Of a DNA stretch of 64,000 nucleotides, positions 33,404 through 45,499 are shown one piece after another. Each line of letters starts with the position of its first letter. The first letter of the stretch is position 1. The notes beneath the pieces were generated by a model. That model had not been told where the DNA came from, ran no database searches, and was given only the letters and a program-made list of their open reading frames with translations. Source of the stretch: Hordeum vulgare subsp. vulgare (taxonomy: Eukaryota > Streptophyta > Magnoliopsida > Poales > Poaceae); the NCBI RefSeq assembly GCF_904849725.1, contig NC_058521.1, positions 99,248,244 to 99,312,243 of the forward strand, given 5' to 3'. Both the position numbers and the translations under genes were made by a program.

Positions 33404-34907
33404 GTAATACCCCAAAAATCGGGTTATCGATTTTTGTGTTGTTATTCCTTCCTAGCTTTTTTCTCCCAAATTTTTCCTCTGGAATTTGGCAAATGACCAG
33501 GTGAATTCAGTCTACCCTCAACCTCTCAGTGCCTTTCCCATGTCCTTGTTCCAGCTTGCCCTTGTTAAGTAAACCCTAGACCTCTTTGAAACCCTAGCTC
33601 CGAAATATGGGAACTGGGAATCCTGCCTTTGTGTTTACAAAGGAGTCATCATTTCCCTTATTCTGTTAATCCTCCAAAAATTTCGAGAGATCATTATTTC
33701 CTTATAAATCCTAGATGTGAAAAAATATTGCCAAGTCCTATGCAATATTTCTCATCTAGAATTAATTCCTCTTTCTGCCTTTCTGAGGAATTAAATCCAA
33801 GAAAATATATATCCATCTCCCAAGGTCATGAAAACTTGTGGAGATATTCTTTGTGATTACATTGAGCTCCCATAAAATATTGGCCATTACTAAGTGGAGA
33901 AAATTGCCTTTTTCCTATTTAAAGCCAATATTACATTTTGAGGCCTTTCCAAAGGAACTACCATTCTGGAAGATAGGAAAAATCCCAAATAATTGGTGGA
34001 GCTTCTCATATCCATATATTCATCATTTCCATCAAAATATCAAGTCCCCCAATTCAAAAGTTGAGCACAACATCCCTTTGCAAATTCTCTCGAGATTTCC
34101 TGTTTGCAAAGGAAGTGCTTGATTCCTTGATTCCCTTGGGCTGAAACTTTGCAGGGTAGTTCATTATGATAAATTGCCCTTGTCCACCAAAATTTAGCCA
34201 ATTCCCTCTAGCCAATCTTCCTCAGCAAATTATCCAAGTTTCTGTCCAGATTAGAGCACTCTGAAGGAAGTACCATTTATAACTATGCAAATGGTAGGAA
34301 ACTTTTAAATTGACTCCATATGCCAAAATCATTGGTCTCCACCAAATTTGAGCCATTTTCATCTAGCCATTTGACCCAGGATCACCTTCGTCATTTCTGG
34401 TGTTATTGCCAAGTTACAAAGGAAGTACCCCTAGACTTATTCGTTTGTGTTGTATTTTGGCCAAGATACTCACTCTAGTGAATGGTCAACCTCAGCCAAA
34501 GATCAGGCAAAAAGGTGCACATCACAAACATCTTGATGTTGGCCTCTTGTTGAGCAAGGAGATGTCACACCAGAGCTGTAGTGTAGTGTTTGATGGGTCA
34601 GCTCATCTCAGTGAAGTATGGAGAAGACCCTGTACATGGTTTGGCAGCAAGTGGAGCATGGCAATGCTGTGGCCAGGTGATGACCACGGGCAAAGCAGCC
34701 AAATCGGCGCCCTGTGCATTGGAGTGACGGGAGCACATCTCCACCAAGCTCCAGCCTGTCCAGGCGTGTCGTGGTGGTTCCCATGGCATGCGTGAACCCT
34801 CCAGAGCCCTCTCCCACTCGTCTCCTTGCTCCTGGAGGTGTCTGCCGACCGGAATCTCGCTATGGCTCTCGAAGCTCCGTCCGTCGTCGTCTAGCCCCTC
34901 CCCTCGG

Positions 34908-34916
34908 CTATAAATA
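34908..34916 (+). promoter_or_regulatory. TATA box of element C right LTR
   Basis: ctataaata within ccctcggctataaatagcat, matching the left LTR at 28171. Confidence 0.6.
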
Positions 34917-37900
34917 GCATGCCCCGAGGCCCTGCCGTCGACCAGCAAGCCCCAACCCCTCCCTTAAGCCCTCGGAGCTCCCCATTGCCATCAATGGCTG
35001 CGCCGGCCGCCATCAACCCCCGCGGCAATTCTAGCTCCATAGCCCTCCCCCTCTCCTCTGTCCTCGGAGAGACCTTCCCCTAGCTGCTTATGAGCCGCCG
35101 CCATATCCATTTCCGTCGGGGACGCCCTGCAGGCGCGGCCCCCTGCAGCTCCCCGTCCGCCGCGATCCGGTCCATGGCGGTGGCGTTGTGGTCCACCTCA
35201 GGTGACCCCGCGGCCACCCTCGGGCGCAGTGAGGGGTGGCGGTTCTCCGCGCTCGTCGGTCGGCCCTCCCAGGCGGCGAGGTGACGGCAGCCGCAGCGGC
35301 CGGTGCTCTCCTCTGCCACCAGCGCTAGGAAGAAGAAGCTAGGAGGAGAAAAAGGAATAGGGCGGGACCCACCTCCTCGCGGGCCCTGCATATCAGCCAA
35401 AGAAGGCCTTAACCCGGTCGCTGAGGTTGATAAGTGGAGACGTATTCCCTGGGGTACGCTTTCTCGTCAGTGAACGCGTATTCCCAGGAATACGCTTTCT
35501 GTTTAAACTCCGCCGGGTGAATCTTTTATTTACTGGACGTTCGTCAGTTAGCATCCGAAATGAACACATTTTTATTTGTTTCTCTGCCTAACAAACGAAT
35601 GGCCATAACTTTGCAACCGTAACTCTGATTGAGGTAAAACCAGCGCCCACACTTTTGTCTAGTCGAGCCCGTTTCGAGAGTACCATTTTCATTATGCATC
35701 CTCACAGTAGAAATGATTGTTTTGCCCTTACCCTCTGATCGAGCCCTTTGAGAGAGAACCCTTCCGGCAAACCCTTCCGTGAGATGGTCGCGCTTCTTCC
35801 CGCCGTATTCATCGACCCCCAAGCAAGCCAACCTCTTACCATGAGCTTCAGACTTGCGTGATGACTTTGCTTGCACCCTGTGTGTGATCTGTTAGTCTAC
35901 ATCTGCATACATATGTAATGACATCAGTAATCGCTACTAGCATGACTTTTCATCTAATGCCATGTCTTGTTTACATATTACCATACTAATAATAAGATTG
36001 TTAATAACATTGGCATGTTAGTACTTGGGTTTGATGTCATACCATAATTATCAGCACAATTGTTTAGCACTTATATTTGTCAAGGTAATGGTAAGGTGAT
36101 GGATAAGTTGAGTTGGGTTAACAAATGCAACCTAGCTGGTTGATCTTGAGTCACCTGTCCGGGCTTACCCGTGCAACCACATTTGCTCGTATGGGACAGC
36201 CTTGACTTGGTCTGATTACGTGCTCTTTCACTGGTACCTCCAAAGAAGGGTTATGCACGCGCGCTACCCTGATCAGGTAGGCGGTGATAACCCTGTGAGC
36301 CAGTTGAGATGTTTTGTGTCGGCGTCCCCGTTTGGGACAATTTAGTTTGGCCACGACGGTGGCAGGTGTCATGAGGACATATGGCCACCCAGGGTACGAC
36401 TCCGGGGGAGGATGAATGTCAGAGGTACGATGGAAGAGTCATGGGTCAGGCAAGTTTCGTTGGAGCAACACTGGTCCACCCGAATGGGATCACGAGGTTA
36501 GTGCTCGAGTGTGCGTAAAGTGTGCAAGCTCTAGAGAGTGTAATCTATTCGAATAGCCGCGTCCATAGTATTGGACAACCCGTCCAGACCTCACTAGGTG
36601 GTCAACCATATCAATGATAACAATGATGGAAGAACTCATCTTGTGTGGACATCAGAGGATGTCAGGAATATTATATGTTAGCCAAGAGATGGCTATATGA
36701 TGAGTGGTCGGATGCCCATAAGATTTGGATGGAATTTGGATCCATTCAGGTTGGATTATGAGTATGTCAAGAGTTGTGGGACAACCCAGAAGAGAGTAAG
36801 TAGACATTCGGCAACGGTAATGTGACGCCCTCGATTTAATCGTACGCTAATTATACATGCAAATGCGTACGATCAAACTCAAGGACTCATAGGAAGATAT
36901 CACAACACAACTCTAGACACATATAAAATAATACAAGCTCCATATTACAAGCCAGGGCCTCGAGGGCTAGAATACAGAACCTCAATAAACACACGAGTCA
37001 GCGGAAGCAACAATATCTGAGTACAAACATAAAACATGGGGTGCCTTAGGGAAGGCTAGCACAAAAGAAACACGATCGAACGATGCGAGGCCTCCTGTCT
37101 GGGAACCTCCTAACTACTCCTATTCTTCAGCGGCCTCCATGAAGAAGACACCATCGGGGCGGCAGGCGTCGGCAGGAAAACTCCATCTCCTGGGCTCCAT
37201 CATCTGGTCGCAGCAACGGATCAAGGGGACAAAGGGGGAGCAAAGCAACGGTGAGTACTCATCCAAAGTACTCGCAAGTCTTACATCAAAACTATGCTAA
37301 GTATGCAACAGTATCAAAGGAGGGGGGTTATATGTGGACTGGCTGCAGCAAAGCGAGAAAGAGAGAGAATGCCTAGTCATATCAAAGACTAGCATCTTCA
37401 GGGTCTTGTAGCAATAGACGAGAGTAGAATAGGTGTAACACAATTAATAGTCATATTGTTGCAGCAATATTAATATGAGGGCACGCCGAGAGATCCTCCC
37501 TCGACTCCCTCCGAGGAAGCAATCCCGGGGTAACTAAATCCAGTTAAGTAACAATTGTAGTTGTATAAGATCAGGGCACAACTCCAAGTCGTCCTGTAAC
37601 CGTGGACACGGCTATTCAAATAGATAATTTCTTCCCTACAGGGGTGCACAACATATTTCCCGACACGCTCGATAACACTGTCGCCGGACACACTTTTCTG
37701 GGCCATGCCCGGCCTCGGAATATCGACAAGTCGCAGCCCCACCTAAGCTTAGCAGAGAGGCCAGCCCGCCGGTCTAACTCCTAAGCACAAAGGGGTCGTG
37801 GGCCCACTTACCCTCCGCGCTCCTGCATGATGCGAGGGCCGCCGATGTCAGTCCTAGCACCCCTTAATACAAGAGCGATCCATCTTGGGACCACTCGGGC

Positions 37901-38162
37901 GAGCGCCGCTACATCGCTGACGTCTGAAGAGCTTCGGCTGATACCGCGACGTCGAGTACCCATAATTCTTCCCACGCACACGGTTAGTGCGTAATAAGGC
38001 CTTCCCACCAACCCAGATCAAATACCCAAATCCATTATCATTTTAATTAGGCCATCGACACAATCTCGCGGGAATCCACCCGTCTAACAACTAATCACCA
38101 ATGATCCCAGTAAACATGGTCGAGTAACTGTGTGGTTGTAACATCGGGAGGAATCCAAGGCA

Positions 38163-38359
38163 TCACCCTCGTTGGATTCCGAATGGTGTATTCGTCAAGG
38201 TGGACTTAGAGGAATCACCCTCGGAGGTCCCACAATTGAGGGGTTGCACGACAGAAGCATCGTCGGAAATGGTGAAAGAGGAATCACCCTCGATAATCAC
38301 GACCGATTAGCTTTACTAGAGAGATATCATCAGGAGTACTTAGCGAGGTGTCACCCTCG
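38163..38359. repeat. Four iterated tcaccctcg motifs in element E LTR
   Basis: Copies begin at 38163, 38215, 38284 and 38351, each inside a similar context such as ggaatcaccctcg. They recur in the right LTR at about 46842-47037 with some decay. They could be regulatory sites. Confidence 0.5.
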
Positions 38360-39540
38360 GTACCCGATAGTATCTCTGTAGCGTCGTACAACTAAGGGGG
38401 GTGTATGTGCTGGGTCGGGTCTGGCTCGTCGATCACGGATCGAGATTTGAAAGCAAAGCGGGGCAACTGGACTACGGGGTCAGAAGGGATGACTGCTCCA
38501 CCTATACTAAGCAGATTTAAAGTACAGTACTGAAAGTAGCAGTTCATCAAAAACAGGCTATGCATCAAATATAGGAGCTAACTACAACAGTAGCAAAATA
38601 CTAATGCAAGCATGAGGGAGAAAAACATAGTCGATATAGGGATGATCAAGGGGGGTTTGCTTGCCTTGTTGATCTGCGGCAAAAGGCTGGTCAGCAGGGT
38701 CGTAGATGTACCCGACAACAGCGTCATTCTCGGGGTCTACCGGTAAGAAGAGGGGAAAGAAACAATAAATAATAGCAACAGGTGCAACACTAAGCATGAC
38801 ATGGCAATATGCACACTAGGCATGAGCTAACGCAGCAACATCCGTCATAGACGGGTCAGAAAAATATCTGACGATATTTTCCGGATCTGGGGCTACTACC
38901 GGTCAAACAGAAAACGATGGAAAAGTTCCACGTTTGCTATGCTAGGGACGCATGACACACGAATGGACCGTGTATCCTCATTCGTCTCGTTCTGCTAATC
39001 AACTTTCATGTTGAAAGTATTTTCATCTCACTTACGGATTATTTTCTATTAATTTTTGAAGTTTTATTCAAATTTAGGAATTAAAAACAGATTTAATTAA
39101 TTTGATTAAAAGCAATTATGACATCAGCATGATGTCATGCTGACATTAGCAGTTGACTGGTCAACTGACCAGTGGGTCCCATGCGTCATAGACTTAGTTT
39201 TTAATTAGGGTTAATTATTAATTAATCAAATTAATTTAATGGGGGGCCCACATGTCATACTCTAATTATTCTAATTACTTAATTATCCATTTAATTAATT
39301 AACAAATTAAATAAATAATATATCTAATTAATTAATTAATTAATAAGAAAATGTTTTTATTTTTATATTTTATTTTTATTATCATTTTTATTTAACAACG
39401 CATGGGGCCTCCCTGTAAGTGGGAGTGGGGGTTTGGCCCCACCGGTAAGTGGCATTAGCCACATAAACACAAAACACACATATAATGTATTCATACATAA
39501 CATAATGTATTTTCCTATATACATGCATATATACGCAATA

Positions 39541-39582
39541 CATACATACATACATTAATACATACATACATACATACATACA
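39541..39582. repeat. (CATA)n microsatellite in element E left LTR
   Basis: catacataca repeated, interrupted by ttaata. A shorter version is in the right LTR at 48222-48257. Confidence 0.9.
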
Positions 39583-40590
39583 CCTATACACTATTGTTTT
39601 TTTCTTTTCTATCTAACTCATCTCTCATCTCCAACCTCTCTGTTCCTCCTGCTAACATGCTCTCTCAACAGAGAGAGGAGGCAACACCACCTCCTCCTAC
39701 AGGAACCTAACGACGTCGGATCGCGGCGGTGATCGTCGGAATGGAACCGGGATGGGGAATACGAAGGAAGGGGTGGGAGGAGCCCGAAAAAAGGGTGATG
39801 GAGATGACACCGACGATGGTGCGGCCGGTGGCGCGGTCGGCTGTTGGGGCCGGATAGGAGGCCGGCGAGGAGAGGGGCTCGAAGGGGCCGGCGCGTGGGC
39901 GCCGGAGGCCGGCGAGGGGAGGCCAGAGGGGGGCGCCGCGGGAGGAGGTGCGGGGGGCGATGGGGGGGCGGCGCGTGGATCTGAAGGGTGGTGGGGAGGC
40001 AGGGCTCCGACCGACAGGGGTGACGGAGGGGTGAGGGGCGATCCATGAAGGGCGAGGTGGATCTGGGAGGGAGTGGAGGTCTCGGCCTTGATGAGGGGAG
40101 GGCTCGCCAGAGTGGGGTGGGATCCGGGGGCCGGCGCATGAGGCGAGGTGGAGTGGTGGGAGGCGACGGGGATCCAGGGGCTCGCGGGATGGTGTCATGG
40201 GAGAGGGAGGGAATAGGGGCTCGTGGAGCCACGGGGCGATGGGAGCTCCAGGGGAGAGGAGCGACATGGGAGGAGAGGCGCAGGCGCGGGAGAGGTGGCG
40301 CAGGGGGGCTCTCGTGCGGTGGTTGAGTGCCGGGAGAGGGAGAATCGTGGGAGGCACAGGGCGAGCGATAGGTGGGGAGGCGCTGGGATGCGCGGTAGGT
40401 GGGGAACTGACGAGGGGCTCGTCCCCTCGTCCTAGCGGCGCGGGTGGGGGAGTGGGACAAGCGCTGGGGGCGCTTAGGGTTGCCCTGGTGGGAGTGGGCC
40501 GGCCAGGCTGGGCCGAGGCCCAAGGGAGAGGGGGGTTGTTTCCTTTTTTATTATTTATTATTTTACTTTATTTTAACAGTTATGTTTTAT

Positions 40591-40600
40591 TTATTTATAG
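40591..40600 (-). promoter_or_regulatory. TATA-like box of element E left LTR
   Basis: The minus strand reads ctataaataa just upstream of the GC-rich block. The right LTR has a changed form (catctaaata, 49361-49370), so the promoter may have decayed there. Confidence 0.4.
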
Positions 40601-40809
40601 GCTCTAATTTATTCCTAAAAATATCCGATTCGATTTCATAATTCATTAGGGAATATTTGTAACTCATCCGACATTTTTGTTTTTGCATTCGAAAACTTTC
40701 CTCGTTTGACTTTAAGTTAAATATGATAATTGCTTTGATTTTTATTAAGTGACAACTTATTTTAGATAAAGTTGATGACGTGGGAGAATTAGTGTGCGAT
40801 TACTGTAGC

Positions 40810-41490
40810 TTAATTTTCCGGGGCATCACAACTCTCCCCTACTAACAAGAATTCTCGTCCCGAGAATTTAGAGGTAGAAGGAAAGAGCTCGGGGTATTCA
40901 TCACGAAGATGATCCTCGCGTTCCCAAGTGGCTTCATCTTCAGAATGTTTTGACCACTGCACTTTAAGGAACTTGGTGACTTTGCGACGAGTCTTACGTT
41001 CAGCTTGGTCGAGAATACGGACCGGATGCTCTTTATAAGAAAGGTCTTGTTGCAGCTCAAGCATATCATGCTCCACTGCTCGAATAGGATCCTTGAAGCA
41101 GCGGCAGAGCTGAGAAACATGGAAGACATCGTGAACCTGAGAAAAGTTCGCCGGCAGTTCCAATTGATAAGCTACTTTTCCACGCCTTTCGAGAATAGTG
41201 AAAAAACCAATATAGGGAGGAGCTAACTTGTCCTTGATCCCGAAACGATGTGCACCTCTCATCGGCGTGACACGAAGATAAGCCTTTTCGCCAGGTTGAT
41301 AGACCATATCTTGATGATGACGGTCATACTGACTCTTCTGACGAGACTGAGCAACCTTTAGATTCTCATGAATAATGCGGACTTGATCTTCAACATGTTG
41401 GATAACATGTGGACCAAAGAGTGATCGGTCCATTGAACGGTGGCTCGGGAATTTCATACGAGCCAAGTGCAAAGGATACTCTGGAGTCAA
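40810..41490 (-). pseudogene. Element E integrase C-terminal domain and chromodomain (226 aa)
   Basis: The open frame begins inside integrase, downstream of the catalytic core (no DDE residues). It contains AQSRQKSQYDRHH, GEKAYLRVTPMRGAHRFG (SH3-like domain, about residues 65-110), VHDVFHVSQL, and then a chromodomain-like end (VRILDQAERKTRR, FLKVQWSKHSEDEATWEREDHLR; about 155-200). It runs a few bases into the LTR before its stop, as is normal for chromoviruses. The frame is intact while everything upstream is lost. It has no obvious start other than an internal ATG, so translation is doubtful. Confidence 0.8.
40831..40846 (-). promoter_or_regulatory. Element E polypurine tract
   Basis: The minus strand reads gttagtaggggagagt directly before the LTR (tgtgatgcccc). 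Confidence 0.7.
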
Positions 41491-44400
41491 GGGTGTATAG
41501 TAGAGTCAGGTTTCAATCTTGTGGAACTTTGGGTTATGGGTCCACCATGTGGGCCGAGAGTAGGCAGAGGGGTCACATATTATACGGTCTTGGTAGCAAG
41601 ACATGCCAGATGATAACCTGCTAGTTATGTCGGCAACAACATCGGTACCAAGGATGGGGGGACGAATAGAACCATTTTCCTGCTCGTTGAAACGAGGCGG
41701 ACCAATAGACAAGGTTCTTGTCCACCGGCAGCTACCGAGATGTTATCCACAATAGTAACAGGGCCTTACTGACAGATTTGTATACCGATAATTTTACCTA
41801 AGCAGGGAATTAACACTGCTTAGATAAGTTATGCCACAAGAAAGGTCAAACAGACCAATGGGAAGTAAAATGTGTTCACACACATAAGTATTAAACTATA
41901 CCATTCCCGAGGAAAACATAGAGTATGGTATACATGATAGGTCATCCAGTACATAACCATTATGATAGAGAGGCAAGAAGAATCATGATGTCTACCCATA
42001 CCATACGGTTTGGATAATTGATCACGAACAATTTAGCATTGCGCTTCAATGTTCCTGTTGAAATTTGAAGTACCACATCCGTGCTTCGGGGTAGCATCGA
42101 CATGGTCATCAGAGAAAGGTTGGGCTTAGAGGTATACAAAGAGGAACCATGAGGAACAACTTACAAAGCTAAGTCGTACAATTTCCTCATGGTAGAATGG
42201 CAAACCTGACATATGGAAGAATTTATATCAATAGGTTCTGTGGCCCGGTATGCCAAACAAGACATCACCGTACCGGGTTACCTAAGACCAAAGTTATAAT
42301 TATCGGAAAAATGTTCCAACCATCATATCTGCCCGAGATTCATAACTGATAGATGTAGGGAAACCTCAGACTCAAGATGTCCGAGAAGAAAAGATGATGA
42401 TGCAGGATTCTCAGGATATGAACTACACAAGCAATCCTTGGATCACGAGTTGGATTGTAAGACACATGAACACCATGTCAATACATTCGTGCCCACGTGG
42501 AATTCTTATGTCAAAATGCGACTGAGTTCTCATTTGGGGACCATCATCGAGGATAACAAAGTTCCATGTGTAAGTCTGGATTAGCTCTTATGAAGGAACT
42601 TATTTTCCCTTGATAAAATTAGTTAGTGGCTTGGCGTGCTATGAGAAATTATATGAAGTGAAGATAACAAACCTTCAAAACATATAACACTTCGCACATG
42701 CATGAATGATTTGGTATTTCCCGAGAGGAAGCGAAACAAAACTTACGCATATTCACGACGGAAAGAGTGCACGTGAACTTTGGGAAAATACACTTCTTAT
42801 ATCAAACATATCCTTCATGAGTTAGGCACAAAGATAGTGCTTTCAAAAGCTTCATCACGAACCATGGAGAACTTGAGGGTGCGGCCGATGGGCTCAGCAA
42901 CAATCCCTCAAGATTTTGACAGGGATGAATTTCCAAAATTATAATATCATGGAAATAGCATTTGTCAAGTCAAATGGTATAATGTCGTGTGCTCGAGGGA
43001 ACAACAACAATTAAACATTGCTCGAAGGGCGCACTCGGAAATACGTACGGAGTAGCACAACCAATGTAAAAAATGTTGAGTCAACATCCAACACATCAAG
43101 AATGTAACAATCAGTTGTCAACCTCAAGGCAATAGGGTTGCCAGAAGTATTGGGATCACACATCAAAGTTCACTTGTTGGTGTTCCGGTTTGAAATAACA
43201 CAGCACCAAGAAATGAATCGTGATGGCGAGAAATATTACTATATCAAGAATTCTTAAGACGTGTGCAATTTTCACGACATTCTTGACATACTAGATAGTA
43301 ATACTCCCAGGTAGAAGATAACATAAGCTGAATTTAGCAAGGAACTCAAAGGACAACACCAAACACGAACACGTTTGTGTTAGAGGGAAGGCAATAATGT
43401 CGATGATAACACAAATCATCGAGGGGAAAGGATGGTATTTCTCAACATGCATTCGATTGATACCATGTAAGAGCTCAGAATGTTGATGATAATCACGACA
43501 CATTTGTCGAGAAGCTTCACGAAGATGTAAGTAATTGATCAGCGACGACATCAAGCAAAGGAATGGTGGAGGGAAAGGTTGTCAGATCCATAGATAAGAC
43601 CGCTAGCTTAGAATTGAGATTGCCTTTCAGGACAACCGACATGATGTGGAAATCTTGATGCAAACACAGTGCACTGTTGGAAATGTGTTCCAGGGATGAA
43701 GGGTATAGATAGCATGGTCGAGCTCCAACATGATGATGATGATGTAGCTTAACAGCTTGGAATGACATGATCGAGTACAAACTCGTAAACAAGGAAGATT
43801 ACTAAAAATTGTTGAATCGCAATGCGTACTCGATTCAGTTATCGATGTACTCGCGTGTCCAACAACTCAAACACGAGGAAACTGGAATTAATGAAAATAT
43901 TATACTTGATGAGCAGCTCACAAGAAGTTATATAGCTTCGTGGTATCCTCGATCTACAAAGGACAATACTCGGAGGTGGATCAACATTAAGGTTTGGACC
44001 GATGTATTGATCTGAAGAAGACAAGTACTTTAACTCATCTGAGAATGAAATCAAGGTAGGACAACATGGTTGGAACCACGATTGCAAAGGACAAGATTAC
44101 AGATACCAGATTTAAACCACTGAATGGATGATTATCTATATGAGAAGCTTCTTATGATAGGATCAACGTCGTTTCCATGGGCATGAACACAAATTTCAAG
44201 GTCGACTCCCACTTCATCAATGCACCACTTGCCATTTACTCCTCGCCTTTGATGAGGTTATATCATTGGAAAGATTATCCGGCAAAGCACCAGAAGAGTA
44301 ATACTCATGAAAACTCGTCGGATCATATTAATTTAGGAGGGCATAGGTTCAACCCATCGGGGCATCTTAGGAACATATACCACAAATTGCAAGAGTAATT

Positions 44401-45484
44401 AGCACATGCTTGACAACAGAGCATGGCCGACAAAGGCATAGGATGCAATTTATCAGATGGAGAAGACACAATTTACCAAGGGCACTATGTATCAGGGGAA
44501 CAATATCACAATAATTTTCTTTTTTTAATGTAAAGGATTCCGTCGGATAATAACCCAGCAATGTGTCTGACGATCCACGAGGACCTCATGTGAGTATTTG
44601 GAACTCAATCAGAGGAAGATAGGATGCAATGCATCGGGTTATAGAACATCTGAAAAATATCAATAATTAATTAACAAAGGAAATATGATTTCTAGCTTGG
44701 TGCATCGTAATCAGATGCTCCAATCAAATGCAAGTAAGTTGAATGAACTTAGATGGACAATCAATCAAAGTTGATTTGTCGAGAACCAGCTCCATCTGGA
44801 ATGACGTTGGAGCTGGAAGATAATTTATAAGTCACAACAGATGATTGTGTGAATTCACCACCAGGGTAGAATCAATAAGATCATAGGAAAATCACAAAGG
44901 ATTTTAATGAATGTTGCTGGACTTATGGATTTAACCATAATGTAAGCAGGTGAGAAAGGTCAAGAGCAATGGGTTACAGGGAATTCCGAAAGATCGAATA
45001 GCAATTCGAAGAACTTTTGAAACCCATGACAACTGATGATGGATGAATCCCCGATAAGATAATTCGTTGCCTCTCGTAAAACAAAAGCAATTTGGAAAGA
45101 AAGTATGGACGACATTTGTACGTCGTAACCCATAGGGGTTGACAGAGGAAGGGAAATCGCAGAAGCGATGAGCACAAGTTCTCGAGAGAACATCAGAGAG
45201 TATCCTTCATGGTCTTCTGAGGAATGAAGTCATCGTTTGGAATTGCGGGATTCTTCAAGAGAAAGTATTTACGAGAATCCTATAGTTAGAGTTAGTAAAA
45301 TCTTTAACTCGAAAGGGAAGAGAGAGTAGAATCCCAGAGTATAGGAAAGGAGTAAAAGATACTAATACCACCCAATTGAGATGTGGGCCCGTAAGCCACA
45401 CCATCAGTGTTAGTAAAGTTTTTTTCAAATACTAGACTCAACTTTGACCAAGGAGTTGGAAAGGGAGATACCTACATGCAGTCA
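41491..45484 (-). other. Element E internal region without recognisable coding
   Basis: About 4 kb with no frame above about 90 codons and no gag, protease or RT motif that I could find on either strand. Composition is moderately AT-rich and not simple repeat. It is either strongly decayed gag-pol or unrelated filler, as in other LARDs. Confidence 0.6.
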
Positions 45485-45496
45485 GCTCTGATACCA
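45485..45496 (-). promoter_or_regulatory. Element E primer-binding site (initiator tRNA-Met)
   Basis: The minus strand reads tggtatcagagc three bases from the 5' LTR end (gagggcgtcaca, ending at 45500). Confidence 0.85.
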
Positions 45497-45499
45497 ACT

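Larger units (their letters stand above)
36821..40830 (-). repeat. Element E 3' LTR (left)
   Basis: The minus strand reads tgtgatgccccggaaaatt ... gagggcgtcaca. It includes a GC-rich block (39715-40540), a catacata microsatellite (39541-39582), four tcaccctcg repeats (38163-38359) and a TATA-like box (ctataaataa on the minus strand, 40591-40600). Confidence 0.88.

Noticed and set aside
39618..40523. 301-codon proline-rich ORF on the minus strand of element E left LTR (and a 302-codon version at 48385-49293)
   Set aside because: It lies in a very GC-rich part of the LTR, is open in several overlapping frames on both strands, and its frame shifts between the two LTR copies. This is what GC-rich DNA without stops gives, not a protein.
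43291..44087. Small minus-strand ORFs of 80-90 codons in element E
   Set aside because: Expected by chance in 4 kb; no domains and no agreement in frame.
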